Of a DNA stretch of 11,991 bases, positions 1-7,561 are shown in pieces. The stretch comes from Candidatus Gastranaerophilales bacterium (GTDB lineage Bacteria > Cyanobacteriota > Vampirovibrionia > Gastranaerophilales > Gastranaerophilaceae). The translations under genes were made by a program, and so were the position numbers. Position 1 is the first letter of the stretch. The number at the start of each line of letters is the position of its first letter. The stretch covers positions 1 to 11,991 of the forward strand of contig JAJQFK010000097.1 of the NCBI GenBank assembly GCA_021201175.1, read 5' to 3'. The notes under the pieces were generated by a model, which had not been told where the DNA came from, searched no databases, and saw nothing but the letters and a program-made list of their open reading frames with translations.

Positions 1-1230
1 GTTTATACGGCATATATGCAAATAGCATTTAAACACAGAGTAAGAAAAGAAAGAAAACATCCGGTAGAAAAAAATTATAATTATAAACCCTTTGTAAGTA
101 TCCTCATTCCTGCTCATAATGAAGCAGATGTTATTGCAAATACTATAGAAAATATATCTTCAATTGATTATTCCGGATATGAAATAATAGTTATAGATGA
201 CAGAAGTACCGATAATACATTAGCTGTATTAGAAAAAATATGTGCAAATTATAAAAATGTAAAATATTTTTCCAGAACAAAAGAAGCATTCCCCGGAAAA
301 TCAGCAGTATTGAATGATGCCTTAAAAATAGCAAGGGGTGATGCAATTCTTGTTTTTGACGCAGATGCAAGAATAAAACCGGACTTTTTAAAAGAACTTG
401 TACCCGCATTAGAACCGAATCAGGTGGGGGCTGTTCAAGCCAGAAAGGTAATAATTAACAGAGAACAAAACTTTCTTACCCGCTGTCAGGATAATGAAAT
501 GGCTATTGATACACATTTTCAGGTCGGACGTGATTGTGTAAAAGGAGCCGTTGAACTTCGCGGAAACGGCGAATTATTAAAAAGAACCGCTCTTGAAGAT
601 GTTGGAGGCTGGAATATTTACACTATTACTGATGACCTTGATTTATCTACAAGAATGCAGATAAAAGGTTGGGATGTTCGCTTTTGTCCTGAAGTTTGCG
701 TTTATGAAGAAGGTGTCCCTGCTTATATCCCCCTTTTGAAACAAAGAAGAAGATGGATTGAAGGAAGTATCAGAAGATATCTGGAACATTTTTATGATGT
801 TCTTACGTCTAAAGATATGTCACTTCGTGTAAGCCTTGATATGACCGCCTATATTACGGAGTTTATTCTTCCCATTTGGATGGTGTCTGAAATAGCTTTT
901 CAGTTATTCAGGTATATTAAGGACGATTCTAACTGGATTCTGTCATCAGCGGCTTTATCTACACTAATGTGTGTATTCTTTATAGTTGCATTTTTCTATA
1001 GTTTGAGAAAATATGTAAAATTAAAACCGCTCGATAACATAATCCAATCTGTTATGACCTCATTATATATAGTTGTATTGTGGTTCCCGCTTACAGTTTT
1101 TATAATTTTTAAAATTATATTCATGAAAAATACTATGGATTGGGGGAAAACACAGCATGGCACCTCAAAAAATATACAAAATATTAATATTACAGAAAAA
1201 AAAGAAGCCGAAGAATTAATTAACGTTTAA
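1..1230 (+). CDS. Processive GT2 family membrane glycosyltransferase (5'-partial)
   Basis: This is a family 2 glycosyltransferase of the processive, membrane-embedded kind (BcsA/NodC/PgaC/HasA style), which would polymerise or transfer a nucleotide-sugar-derived glycan at the cytoplasmic membrane. The frame is open back to base 1, so the ATG at 16 is probably internal and an N-terminal membrane helix lies outside the window. Counting from that ATG, the GT-A domain shows DDRSTDNT (61-68, nucleotide binding), the metal-binding DADAR (115-119), TDDLDL (205-210, the catalytic TED-like site) and the QRRRW motif (243-247) typical of processive synthases. Three hydrophobic helices follow at about 280-298, 307-329 and 341-369, then a polar tail. 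It leads a four-gene plus-strand run and ends 18 nt before yidC. The sugar donor and product cannot be told from sequence. Family is secure, exact role is not. Confidence 0.9.
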   Translation, partial: VYTAYMQIAFKHRVRKERKHPVEKNYNYKPFVSILIPAHNEADVIANTIENISSIDYSGYEIIVIDDRSTDNTLAVLEKICANYKNVKYFSRTKEAFPGKSAVLNDALKIARGDAILVFDADARIKPDFLKELVPALEPNQVGAVQARKVIINREQNFLTRCQDNEMAIDTHFQVGRDCVKGAVELRGNGELLKRTALEDVGGWNIYTITDDLDLSTRMQIKGWDVRFCPEVCVYEEGVPAYIPLLKQRRRWIEGSIRRYLEHFYDVLTSKDMSLRVSLDMTAYITEFILPIWMVSEIAFQLFRYIKDDSNWILSSAALSTLMCVFFIVAFFYSLRKYVKLKPLDNIIQSVMTSLYIVVLWFPLTVFIIFKIIFMKNTMDWGKTQHGTSKNIQNINITEKKEAEELINV

Positions 1231-1233
1231 GAA

Positions 1234-1238
1234 GGGAG
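1234..1238 (+). promoter_or_regulatory. Shine-Dalgarno of yidC
   Basis: GGGAG lies 10 nt before the GTG at 1249. It supports a GTG start for yidC, since no ATG exists in the right place. Confidence 0.7.
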
Positions 1239-1248
1239 AATTTAAAAC

Positions 1249-2349
1249 GTGGATTTTACATCATATACAGTAGAATTATTAAAACTACTTAATAATATAA
1301 CAGGAAGTTACGGATTCGCAATTATTGCTTTGACTATAATTGTACGGGCATGCCTATGGCCTTTAGGTGTATCACAGCAGCGGTCAATGCGCGCAATGCA
1401 GGTTTTACAGCCAAAAATGAAGTTAATTCAGGAAAGATATAAAAATGACCCCCAGATGGCACAGAGAAAACTTATGGAATTTTATAAAGAAAATAACTGT
1501 AATCCAATGGCGGGCTGGCTGCCTTTATTAATACAAATGCCTATTTTTATCTTGCTTTATACTGCTTTAATAAGCCCTCAATTTATTCAGGAAGCGGGTA
1601 ATTCTAACTTTTTCTTTATTAATAGGCTTGATAAAACTTTAAGAGGCAGTGCCGGAACTTCCTATGACGGAACTTTCAGTATATCAGACAGCAATGATAA
1701 ATTTGTTGTTTATAAAAATGTTAAAGTTTTCTTAGGTGATGAGGAACTTGACAATGTAAAAATTGACTCTAAAAACGCAATTAAAGTCCAAGGTGATATA
1801 GAACCGGGTCAAAGTATTGATTTAAAAATAAATCTTGATGATTTCAATTTAAAATACAGCCAATTAGAAAAAATGACTTCGGCGGTTGTAGATATCCAAA
1901 ATATGAAAACAAGAGAAGTCGAAACCGTTAAGTTTGAACGAAAAGATGGAATCATGGCTGCTTCTATGCCTACTGATAAACCGCAAAATCAGTTTAATTT
2001 TGATGTATTTATTTTAATACTTTTATTTGCGGTAACTATGTTCGCAACACAAAAAGTTGTTATGGCACAGAACAAAAATACACAACAAGACCCTATGCAG
2101 GCACAAATGCAGAAAATGATGGGTACTATGATGCCGGTTATGATTATATTTATGTTCGTAATTGCTCCTATTCCTGCCGGAGTGCTTTTATATCTTGTTG
2201 TTAGTAATATAATTCAAATTATTCAAACTATTGTTATTAATAAACAACTTGAAAACGAAGAAAATCTTAAACATAATGTAAAAGATTTATCTGAAGTAAA
2301 AACTATTAAACCTATAGAAACTAAAACAATAGAAACAGATAAAAAATAA
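1249..2349 (+). CDS. yidC: Membrane protein insertase YidC/Oxa1/Alb3 family
   Basis: YidC inserts and folds membrane proteins, with or beside the Sec translocon. The 366-aa protein starts at GTG. The first core helix (about 20-40) carries the conserved intramembrane arginine (R33), followed by the cytoplasmic helical hairpin (about 42-88, QQRSMRAMQ onward) and a second helix (90-110). Further helices lie at about 252-270, 293-308 and 309-330, then a charged tail with many Lys and Glu. Unlike the short Gram-positive proteins, it has about 140 residues (113-250) between the second and third core helices, predicted outside the membrane and rich in beta-type sequence. Unlike E. coli YidC, there is no large N-terminal periplasmic domain. 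The stop overlaps the queA start by one base. Here it sits among glycosyltransferases; the usual rnpA/rpmH/jag neighbours are not in view. Family call is firm. Confidence 0.95.
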   Translation: MDFTSYTVELLKLLNNITGSYGFAIIALTIIVRACLWPLGVSQQRSMRAMQVLQPKMKLIQERYKNDPQMAQRKLMEFYKENNCNPMAGWLPLLIQMPIFILLYTALISPQFIQEAGNSNFFFINRLDKTLRGSAGTSYDGTFSISDSNDKFVVYKNVKVFLGDEELDNVKIDSKNAIKVQGDIEPGQSIDLKINLDDFNLKYSQLEKMTSAVVDIQNMKTREVETVKFERKDGIMAASMPTDKPQNQFNFDVFILILLFAVTMFATQKVVMAQNKNTQQDPMQAQMQKMMGTMMPVMIIFMFVIAPIPAGVLLYLVVSNIIQIIQTIVINKQLENEENLKHNVKDLSEVKTIKPIETKTIETDKK

Positions 2350-3386
2350 TGCAGCTTGAAGAATTTAATTATAATTTGCCGGAAAATTTAATCGCGCAGG
2401 TTCCCGCACAGAAGCGTGACATGTCTAAAATGCTTGTTATGGATAGATTTGACGGGAGTTTAGAACATAAACATTTTTGCGATATTACTGATTATTTAAC
2501 AGAAAATGATTTACTTGTGTTAAATAATACAAAGGTTATTCCGGCAAGACTTTATGCCAAAAAGGATACCGGTGCAATAATAGAAGTATTTCTGATTAGA
2601 AAAATTGAAAAAGATATTTGGATTGCTTTAATAAAACCTTCAAAAAGAGTAAAAACAGGTATGACTATTCAGGTATCCGAAAGTTTATCGGTAGAAATTC
2701 TTGAAAAAGATGACGATAAATGGAAAATTCATCTTGTATATCAGGGAAACATTTTTGAAATACTGGATAAAGTTGGACATATACCGCTTCCGCCATATAT
2801 TGAAAGAAAAATGACTGATGATGAGTATAAAAATCTCGATTTTGACAGATATCAGACAGTATTTGCACAAAAAGCCGGTGCTGTTGCTGCACCGACAGCC
2901 GGATTACATTTTACAAAAGAATTACTAACAAAACTTGAAGTACAGGGTACAAAACATTGTTTTATTACTTTAAATGTCGGTTTGGGTACTTTTAAACCCG
3001 TAAAGTGTGAAAATATTCTTGAACATAAAATGGACTCTGAATCCTTTGAGATAACACAAGAAACCGCTGATATTATAAATAATGCAAAAGCACAGGGAAA
3101 AAACATTGTTGCTGTTGGTACAACTTCCGTCCGAACACTTGAAACGGTAATGAACAAATATGGCAATATTAAAGCATGTAAGGACAGTTCTGAACTTTTT
3201 ATTTATCCGGGGTATGAGTTTAAAATTGTTGATAAATTAATTACGAATTTTCATCTTCCTAAATCCACACTTTTAATGCTCGTTAGTGCGTTTTCATCTA
3301 AAGATTTTATTTTTAATGCCTATGATGAAGCTATTAAAAATAATTACAGATTTTACAGTTACGGAGATTGTATGTTCATTAAATAA
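2349..3386 (+). CDS. queA: S-adenosylmethionine:tRNA ribosyltransferase-isomerase QueA
   Basis: QueA transfers and isomerises the ribosyl part of S-adenosylmethionine onto preQ1 at the wobble position of GUN-anticodon tRNAs, giving epoxyqueuosine. The 345 aa match the usual length. Recognisable family blocks are LVLNNTKVIPARL (56-68), GHIPLPPYIER (143-153), DRYQTVFA (166-173), AAPTAGLHFT (180-189), LNVGLGTFKPV (208-218), VGTTSVRTLE (256-265), ITNFHLPKSTLLMLVSAF (298-315) and the C-terminal YRFYSYGDCMFI (333-344). Its ATG shares a base with the yidC stop (TAATG), so translation is probably coupled. No other queuosine gene is visible in the window. Confidence 0.97.
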   Translation: MQLEEFNYNLPENLIAQVPAQKRDMSKMLVMDRFDGSLEHKHFCDITDYLTENDLLVLNNTKVIPARLYAKKDTGAIIEVFLIRKIEKDIWIALIKPSKRVKTGMTIQVSESLSVEILEKDDDKWKIHLVYQGNIFEILDKVGHIPLPPYIERKMTDDEYKNLDFDRYQTVFAQKAGAVAAPTAGLHFTKELLTKLEVQGTKHCFITLNVGLGTFKPVKCENILEHKMDSESFEITQETADIINNAKAQGKNIVAVGTTSVRTLETVMNKYGNIKACKDSSELFIYPGYEFKIVDKLITNFHLPKSTLLMLVSAFSSKDFIFNAYDEAIKNNYRFYSYGDCMFIK

Positions 3387-3391
3387 GGAGG
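3385..3391 (+). promoter_or_regulatory. Strong Shine-Dalgarno deciding a TTG start
   Basis: AAGGAGG, overlapping the queA stop codon, lies 7 nt before the TTG at 3399. It is the best ribosome binding site in the window and fixes the start of the downstream gene on TTG. Confidence 0.8.
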
Positions 3392-3398
3392 TTGTTTC

Positions 3399-5480
3399 TT
3401 GTTTCTATTTTCTTTGATTTTAATTTTCATTTCATCATGGCTTATTATGTCATTAATTCCAAAAACAAAAAACAATTTAGGTTTTATTTATTTACTCCTT
3501 ATTGCTTTCGGACAAATTGTTCTATCTTTTGAAATTCTTTCTCTGTTTAAACTCATTACAAGAAATAATTTTCTCGCAGTAAATTTAACAGTATTTTTAA
3601 TATCATTGATACTGTTTTTTGTAAAAAAATCAAAATTATATTTTCCTCAAATATTTGTAGAAACAAAAAATATATTAAAAGCTTTAAAAAAAGATAAATT
3701 TTTAATATTTCTATCTATATGCTTTGTTGTATTTATGATTTCCGAACTTCTCGTAGTTTTCTTTTTCCCCGTAACATTCGGAGATGCGTTGGCTTATTAT
3801 TTTACAAGATGTTTATCTTGGATACAAAATGGAAGTATAGCTCATTTTATAACTCCCGATACCCGCGAAGTAGTAATGCCGGTTAATATGGATTTATTAT
3901 ATACATGGCTCTTGATGTTCAGAAAAAGTAATTTTGGTACTGCTGTTTTTTCTTATATATCAATGATTCTGGCTCAATATGTAATATATAATCTGTTAGG
4001 TGAATGCGGATATTCACGCCGAAAAAGGCTCTGGAGCGTGTTTGTCTTTTCTTCATTTGCAATAATCGGCATAATGTCTTATACCCCTTGCGCTGATTTA
4101 TTCATAGGCTCATTGATACTTTGTGCAATATATTTATTTTTTGTATATGTAAAAAGAAAAGACAAATATGCATTATATTTTTCGACCCTTTCTTATGCGC
4201 TTGCGGCAGGTACAAAAACAACGGCAGTTATAGCCGCCCCTTCATTATGTTTAGCCTTATTTTTGATTCTTGTTTTTTATAAGAAAACAGATATAAAAAA
4301 AGATACTTTCAAATACTGCGGATTACTGTTAATAAACTTTATTATATTTTCTTCATATAACTATATTTTAAATATTATACAGTTCTCAAATCCGATATCC
4401 TGCACGGAACAATTACTGCTTAATAAATTTAGAGGCGGTATAGGCGGATATTTATTTAATTTAGTGAAATATACATTTGTTATATTTGATTGTTCAGGAT
4501 TAAAAGGATTTGATTTATATAACAGTTTTATAACAAATTTTCAAACCAAAGTTTTAGCGCTTATGAATTCCAATCCTTCTGATGTAAGGTATATATCAGG
4601 TTTTTTCGACCCTGTTTATAAATATGACAGTTCATTTACAACAGCAACGGCAGCGCTTGGAATAATGGGATTATTAGCATTTTTACCTTCTATATTTATT
4701 GGTATATTCAAAGGCATAAAGGCAAAATTTTCTAAAAAGACTGCAATATTATTTATTTTAGCGGTTGTTTTTATATTTAATATTCTGCTATTTTCACGTG
4801 TTATGGTATTTACAAAATTTAATATCAGATACCTTGTAACATTCGCAGTAATGTCATCTCCGATTGTAGTTTTAACTTATATAAAGCAAACTAATATAAT
4901 AAAATGGATTTTATGTTTCTTCATGTTTATATATTTAGCCGGAATTGCCCATACAAAACCTGTATCAATTATGATGGAATACAAAAAATTTAAAACCCAA
5001 TTCCCTGAAACAAAATTAAGAGTATATAATTTTGGAATCGTACTGGAAGAAGAAGATTTAATATATAAATATTTAAAAAATAAACCAAAAGGTAAATTTG
5101 CTATTCTTTCATATAAAACACACGGAAATCCATACGGCATGGAACTGTTAAAATTGCACGGATTTTTAGTTGACAAGCTTTTACTTGAGAATATTGAAGT
5201 ATATAATTTATCGCAGTATGACTATATTATTTATCTGGCGGGAATTAATAATGCTTCAATTGTATTAAAATTTAAGGAATATTTAAATAATGATTCTTAT
5301 ATATCGGACTGTACCTATGTAGATAATAATAACAAGGTTATTGAACAATCAGAATCCTTTAAAAAACCTGCCGCTGTAAATTGCACAATTCCTATTGATT
5401 ATGTAAAAAAGCAGGGGTTTGAATTTGTAAATGACCTGGAACTTGAAAAATATGTATTGATGAAGAATACATTAGAATAA
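3399..5480 (+). CDS. Polytopic membrane protein, putative GT-C (GT39/ArnT-like) glycosyltransferase
   Basis: This 693-aa protein starts at TTG behind a near-perfect Shine-Dalgarno. Roughly a dozen hydrophobic segments fill residues 1-520 (for example 1-20, 28-50, 60-76, 101-125, 181-200, 212-228, 233-251, 277-294, 305-326, 417-437, 448-466, 479-494, 502-517), followed by a more polar domain of about 170 residues. After the early helices, in the first extracytoplasmic loop position, comes a GDALAYYFTR stretch (128-137). Its acidic residue (D129) matches where GT-C enzymes of the GT39/PMT/ArnT type keep their catalytic Asp. Such enzymes use polyprenyl-phosphate sugars to glycosylate lipids or proteins outside the membrane. 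Operon company with a GT2 enzyme fits envelope glycan assembly. The GT-C call is inferred from topology and the single acidic motif; the acceptor is unknown. Confidence 0.65.
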   Translation: MFLFSLILIFISSWLIMSLIPKTKNNLGFIYLLLIAFGQIVLSFEILSLFKLITRNNFLAVNLTVFLISLILFFVKKSKLYFPQIFVETKNILKALKKDKFLIFLSICFVVFMISELLVVFFFPVTFGDALAYYFTRCLSWIQNGSIAHFITPDTREVVMPVNMDLLYTWLLMFRKSNFGTAVFSYISMILAQYVIYNLLGECGYSRRKRLWSVFVFSSFAIIGIMSYTPCADLFIGSLILCAIYLFFVYVKRKDKYALYFSTLSYALAAGTKTTAVIAAPSLCLALFLILVFYKKTDIKKDTFKYCGLLLINFIIFSSYNYILNIIQFSNPISCTEQLLLNKFRGGIGGYLFNLVKYTFVIFDCSGLKGFDLYNSFITNFQTKVLALMNSNPSDVRYISGFFDPVYKYDSSFTTATAALGIMGLLAFLPSIFIGIFKGIKAKFSKKTAILFILAVVFIFNILLFSRVMVFTKFNIRYLVTFAVMSSPIVVLTYIKQTNIIKWILCFFMFIYLAGIAHTKPVSIMMEYKKFKTQFPETKLRVYNFGIVLEEEDLIYKYLKNKPKGKFAILSYKTHGNPYGMELLKLHGFLVDKLLLENIEVYNLSQYDYIIYLAGINNASIVLKFKEYLNNDSYISDCTYVDNNNKVIEQSESFKKPAAVNCTIPIDYVKKQGFEFVNDLELEKYVLMKNTLE

Positions 5481-5491
5481 TATAAAAAGAT

Positions 5492-6424
5492 TTATATATT
5501 ACCGGTAGAACTGTTTTTATCATCTTCATATTCTTTGATATCAATGTTGTCAGAATCATCAGATTGTTGCAAAGATGAATATTTATAGCCGGAAGAAGAT
5601 ATATCAATGTCAATATTTACATCGGAATCTAACATTTCAACTTCATTATTTTTAAATTCTTTAATTTTTCCGTCAGAAAACTTAACAGACAAACTGTTGG
5701 TCAGAATATTGAGTGCGCATACCCTTCCGACCCCTTCTGTTGTCATAACTCCGGAACCTATGGGAATCATTTCTTTTGCGGTTTCTATATAGTTTTCATG
5801 TTCGTAATTCAAGCAGCATAAAAGCCTGCCGCATGTACCGGATATTTTGCTTGGAGTAATAGGCATGCTCTGGTCATGTGCAAGTTTTATATTTATTGAA
5901 TCAAACTGTCTTTTAAACGTGCAGCAGCAGAAAGGTCTGCCGCAAAGTCCGTTTCCGCAGCATAAAGATGTTTCATCGCGAACGCCGATATGTTTTAAGT
6001 CAATACGAACCCTTCTAAATACTTTTGTTAAATCCTTCAACAACTCCCTAAAATCCACACGTTCAGGAGCAGTATAATAAAAAGTAACTTTTCTTTTATC
6101 AAATGTATACTTACATTCAGTTAAATTCATTTGTAAATTATGTTGTTTTATTAAAGCAAGACAATCTTTATATCCTTGATTTTCCATTTCCATAATTTCT
6201 TGATAAACAAGCATGTCTTCTTCTGTCATAACTCTAATTAAAGGAATAGAAGGAATTTTTTTCTTTTTTAATATTTCCTCAACGGCAGGAGGAACCAGAT
6301 ATGACTTTGCGGCTTCTTCTCCTTTATCTGTAAGCACTATTACCATATCACCGTTCTTTAGTTGAATACCTTCTTGAATTTCAAGAGGATATTGTTTATT
6401 TTTTAATAATTTAACAGCAAACAT
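5492..6424 (-). CDS. ricT: PSP1 domain protein RicT (YaaT)
   Basis: The 310-aa protein has the PSP1 core of RicT/YaaT. In Bacillus subtilis RicT joins RicA and RicF in an iron-sulphur complex that steers RNase Y-dependent mRNA maturation. The signature is clear: IGVRDE (146-151), LCGRPFCC (160-167), the LAHDQ..PI..SKISG run (181-196) and CGRLLCCLNYE (198-208). Nine cysteines cluster at 155, 156, 161, 166, 167, 168, 198, 203 and 204 and could ligate Fe-S clusters. Residues after about 266 form an acidic, Ser/Asp-rich, probably disordered tail. It is convergent with the GT-C gene (11-nt gap). No tmk or holB neighbour is seen, although those often accompany ricT elsewhere. No Shine-Dalgarno precedes the ATG. 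Partner proteins are not in the window, so the exact role here is inferred from the family. Confidence 0.9.
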   Translation of the reverse strand: MFAVKLLKNKQYPLEIQEGIQLKNGDMVIVLTDKGEEAAKSYLVPPAVEEILKKKKIPSIPLIRVMTEEDMLVYQEIMEMENQGYKDCLALIKQHNLQMNLTECKYTFDKRKVTFYYTAPERVDFRELLKDLTKVFRRVRIDLKHIGVRDETSLCCGNGLCGRPFCCCTFKRQFDSINIKLAHDQSMPITPSKISGTCGRLLCCLNYEHENYIETAKEMIPIGSGVMTTEGVGRVCALNILTNSLSVKFSDGKIKEFKNNEVEMLDSDVNIDIDISSSGYKYSSLQQSDDSDNIDIKEYEDDKNSSTGNI

Positions 6425-6430
6425 ATTTAT

Positions 6431-6439
6431 ATAGTAACA
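6431..6439 (-). promoter_or_regulatory. Possible extended -10 promoter of ricT
   Basis: On the minus strand TGT-TACTAT fits an extended -10 (TGn followed by TAnnAT) and ends 6 nt before the ricT ATG. Transcription would start at or next to the start codon. The surroundings are nearly pure A/T, so a chance match is possible. Confidence 0.35.
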
Positions 6440-6480
6440 TAAATTTAAATTTATTAAAATTTAAAAATTTTAGGCAATTT

Positions 6481-6507
6481 TTAACAAAAATATTACTTAT
6501 ATATAAT
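6481..6507 (+). promoter_or_regulatory. Putative sigma70-type promoter of the 51-aa ORF
   Basis: TTAACA (6481-6486, five of six consensus bases) and a perfect TATAAT (6502-6507) are separated by 15 nt, slightly short. Expected transcription start is around 6514, leaving a roughly 20-nt leader that contains GGGGA ahead of the ATG at 6534. Confidence 0.45.
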
Positions 6508-6533
6508 AGGTTAGTTTATGGGGAAAAATTTTT

Positions 6534-6689
6534 ATGAATCCTAAGTTAATTAAATTTGCAGTAGAGCTTCAATGCGGTGAAGTTACCGAAAAAAAACCAA
6601 AAAAAATTTATTTTAAAAAATCTTTAGCAAAACTTTTTGGTTTAGACACTCCCGTAAAAGTTCCTTTAGTTGTTGAAAAAACAAAATAA
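6534..6689 (+). CDS. Small lysine-rich hypothetical protein (51 aa)
   Basis: I do not recognise this family. The frame reads MNPKLIKFAVELQCGEVTEK and continues to a TAA at 6687, giving 51 aa with 12 lysines, strongly basic, with no membrane segment. Support for it being real: a perfect TATAAT with a TTAACA upstream, a GGGGA 9 nt before the ATG, sensible codon use similar to the neighbours, and a fit into the gap between ricT and zupT, ending 2 nt short of the convergent zupT stop. An earlier ATG at 6518 gives only eight codons. Its charge would suit an RNA, DNA or ribosome partner, but that is speculation. Confidence 0.55.
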   Translation: MNPKLIKFAVELQCGEVTEKKPKKIYFKKSLAKLFGLDTPVKVPLVVEKTK

Positions 6690-6691
6690 AA

Positions 6692-7477
6692 TTAAAGAAA
6701 AATCAATCCAAAACCCATAATAAGCATGCCGGAAACAATGCCTATAATAACGTGATGGTTTTCTCCGTACTCTCTTGCGAGAGGTAATAAAGTATCAAAA
6801 GACAAATAAACCATAATACCCGCGACAGCAGCAGTCATAATTCCGACAGCCTGCGGCGGCATAATTGTTTTAAGGAGCAATACTCCGATTAAACCGCCAA
6901 CCGGTTCAGATATTCCTGACAAGAATGAATAAAGAATTGCCAGACGTTTTTTACCTGTGGCATGGAAAATGGGCAGAGCAATAGCAATCCCCTCAGGAAT
7001 ATTATGAATAGCTATTGCCAGAGCGACCGGAATGCCAAGCCTTAAATCCTGACTTGAAACAAGAAAAGTTGCCATGCCTTCGGGGAAATTATGTAATGTA
7101 ACGGCAAGTGCGGTTATTAAGCCTGCACGTCTTATCTGTTTTCTTTGTCTGCATTTTTTTGAACCGGTTAAAAAATCAGATTCTATATGATCCGGAATAA
7201 AATAATCTATTAAGACTGCAATGATAATACCCAAAAAGAACCCTGCAAAAGCAAGTGCTTTTCCGATTGTGGGATTATAAATAGCTGAAAGCATTTGCGG
7301 AGATTCTGCCATAAGTTCATTAAGACTGATATAAATCATAACCCCTGCTGAAAAGCCGAGTCCTACCGATAATGCCTTTAAGTTATCTCTTTTTACAAAA
7401 AAGGTAATAAATCCCCCGAGCAAGGTTGACATGCCCGCACAAAGAGTCAATATTAAAGGTAAAAAATAGTTTTGCAT
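6692..7477 (-). CDS. zupT: ZIP family zinc/divalent metal transporter (ZupT-like)
   Basis: ZIP transporters bring Zn2+ and other divalent metals into the cytoplasm. The 261 aa agree with ZupT (about 257 aa in E. coli). Eight hydrophobic segments can be traced, and the paired metal-binding signatures are intact: HNFPEG (129-134) in the fourth helix and HNIPEG (158-163) in the fifth. The cytoplasmic loop between helices three and four (about 100-118) is Lys/Arg/Cys-rich rather than the His-rich loop of many ZIPs. It stands alone on the minus strand, converging with the 51-aa ORF with a 2-nt gap. The ATG has no Shine-Dalgarno. I see no obvious zinc-regulator operator upstream. Metal preference cannot be told from the sequence. 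Confidence 0.93.
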   Translation of the reverse strand: MQNYFLPLILTLCAGMSTLLGGFITFFVKRDNLKALSVGLGFSAGVMIYISLNELMAESPQMLSAIYNPTIGKALAFAGFFLGIIIAVLIDYFIPDHIESDFLTGSKKCRQRKQIRRAGLITALAVTLHNFPEGMATFLVSSQDLRLGIPVALAIAIHNIPEGIAIALPIFHATGKKRLAILYSFLSGISEPVGGLIGVLLLKTIMPPQAVGIMTAAVAGIMVYLSFDTLLPLAREYGENHHVIIGIVSGMLIMGFGLIFL

Positions 7478-7483
7478 AACTGT

Positions 7484-7492
7484 ATCGTAGCA
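7484..7492 (-). promoter_or_regulatory. Possible extended -10 promoter of zupT
   Basis: On the minus strand TGC-TACGAT (extended -10 form, four of six core bases) ends 6 nt before the zupT ATG, the same geometry seen before ricT. It would give a leaderless or nearly leaderless mRNA. Confidence 0.35.
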
Positions 7493-7561
7493 TAAAAATT
7501 TAAATCAAACATAATCTAGTATCGCCCGCATTTTTCGATGACTTCTTAAAATTCCAATTGC

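Noticed and set aside
16..18. ATG at 16 as the true start of the GT2 glycosyltransferase.
   Set aside because: The frame stays open to base 1, no Shine-Dalgarno precedes it, and relatives carry a membrane helix before the catalytic domain.
2852..3166. 104-codon minus-strand open frame inside queA.
   Set aside because: It is fully covered by the well-conserved queA frame, has no ribosome site and reads as a Ser/Val/Cys-rich shadow.
5481..5496. TATAAA-AAGA-TTTATA inverted repeat between the convergent GT-C and ricT stops, as a two-way terminator.
   Set aside because: The stem is A/T only, six pairs, with no G/C core and no proper U-tract, so it would be too unstable for a confident terminator.
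5847..6077. 76-codon plus-strand open frame inside ricT.
   Set aside because: It lies over the most conserved cysteine-rich part of ricT on the opposite strand, with no start signals.
6455..6472. 18-bp A/T palindrome (TAAAATTT-AA-AAATTTTA) between ricT and the 51-aa ORF as an operator.
   Set aside because: It is pure A/T in an almost pure A/T spacer, where such symmetry is expected by chance.
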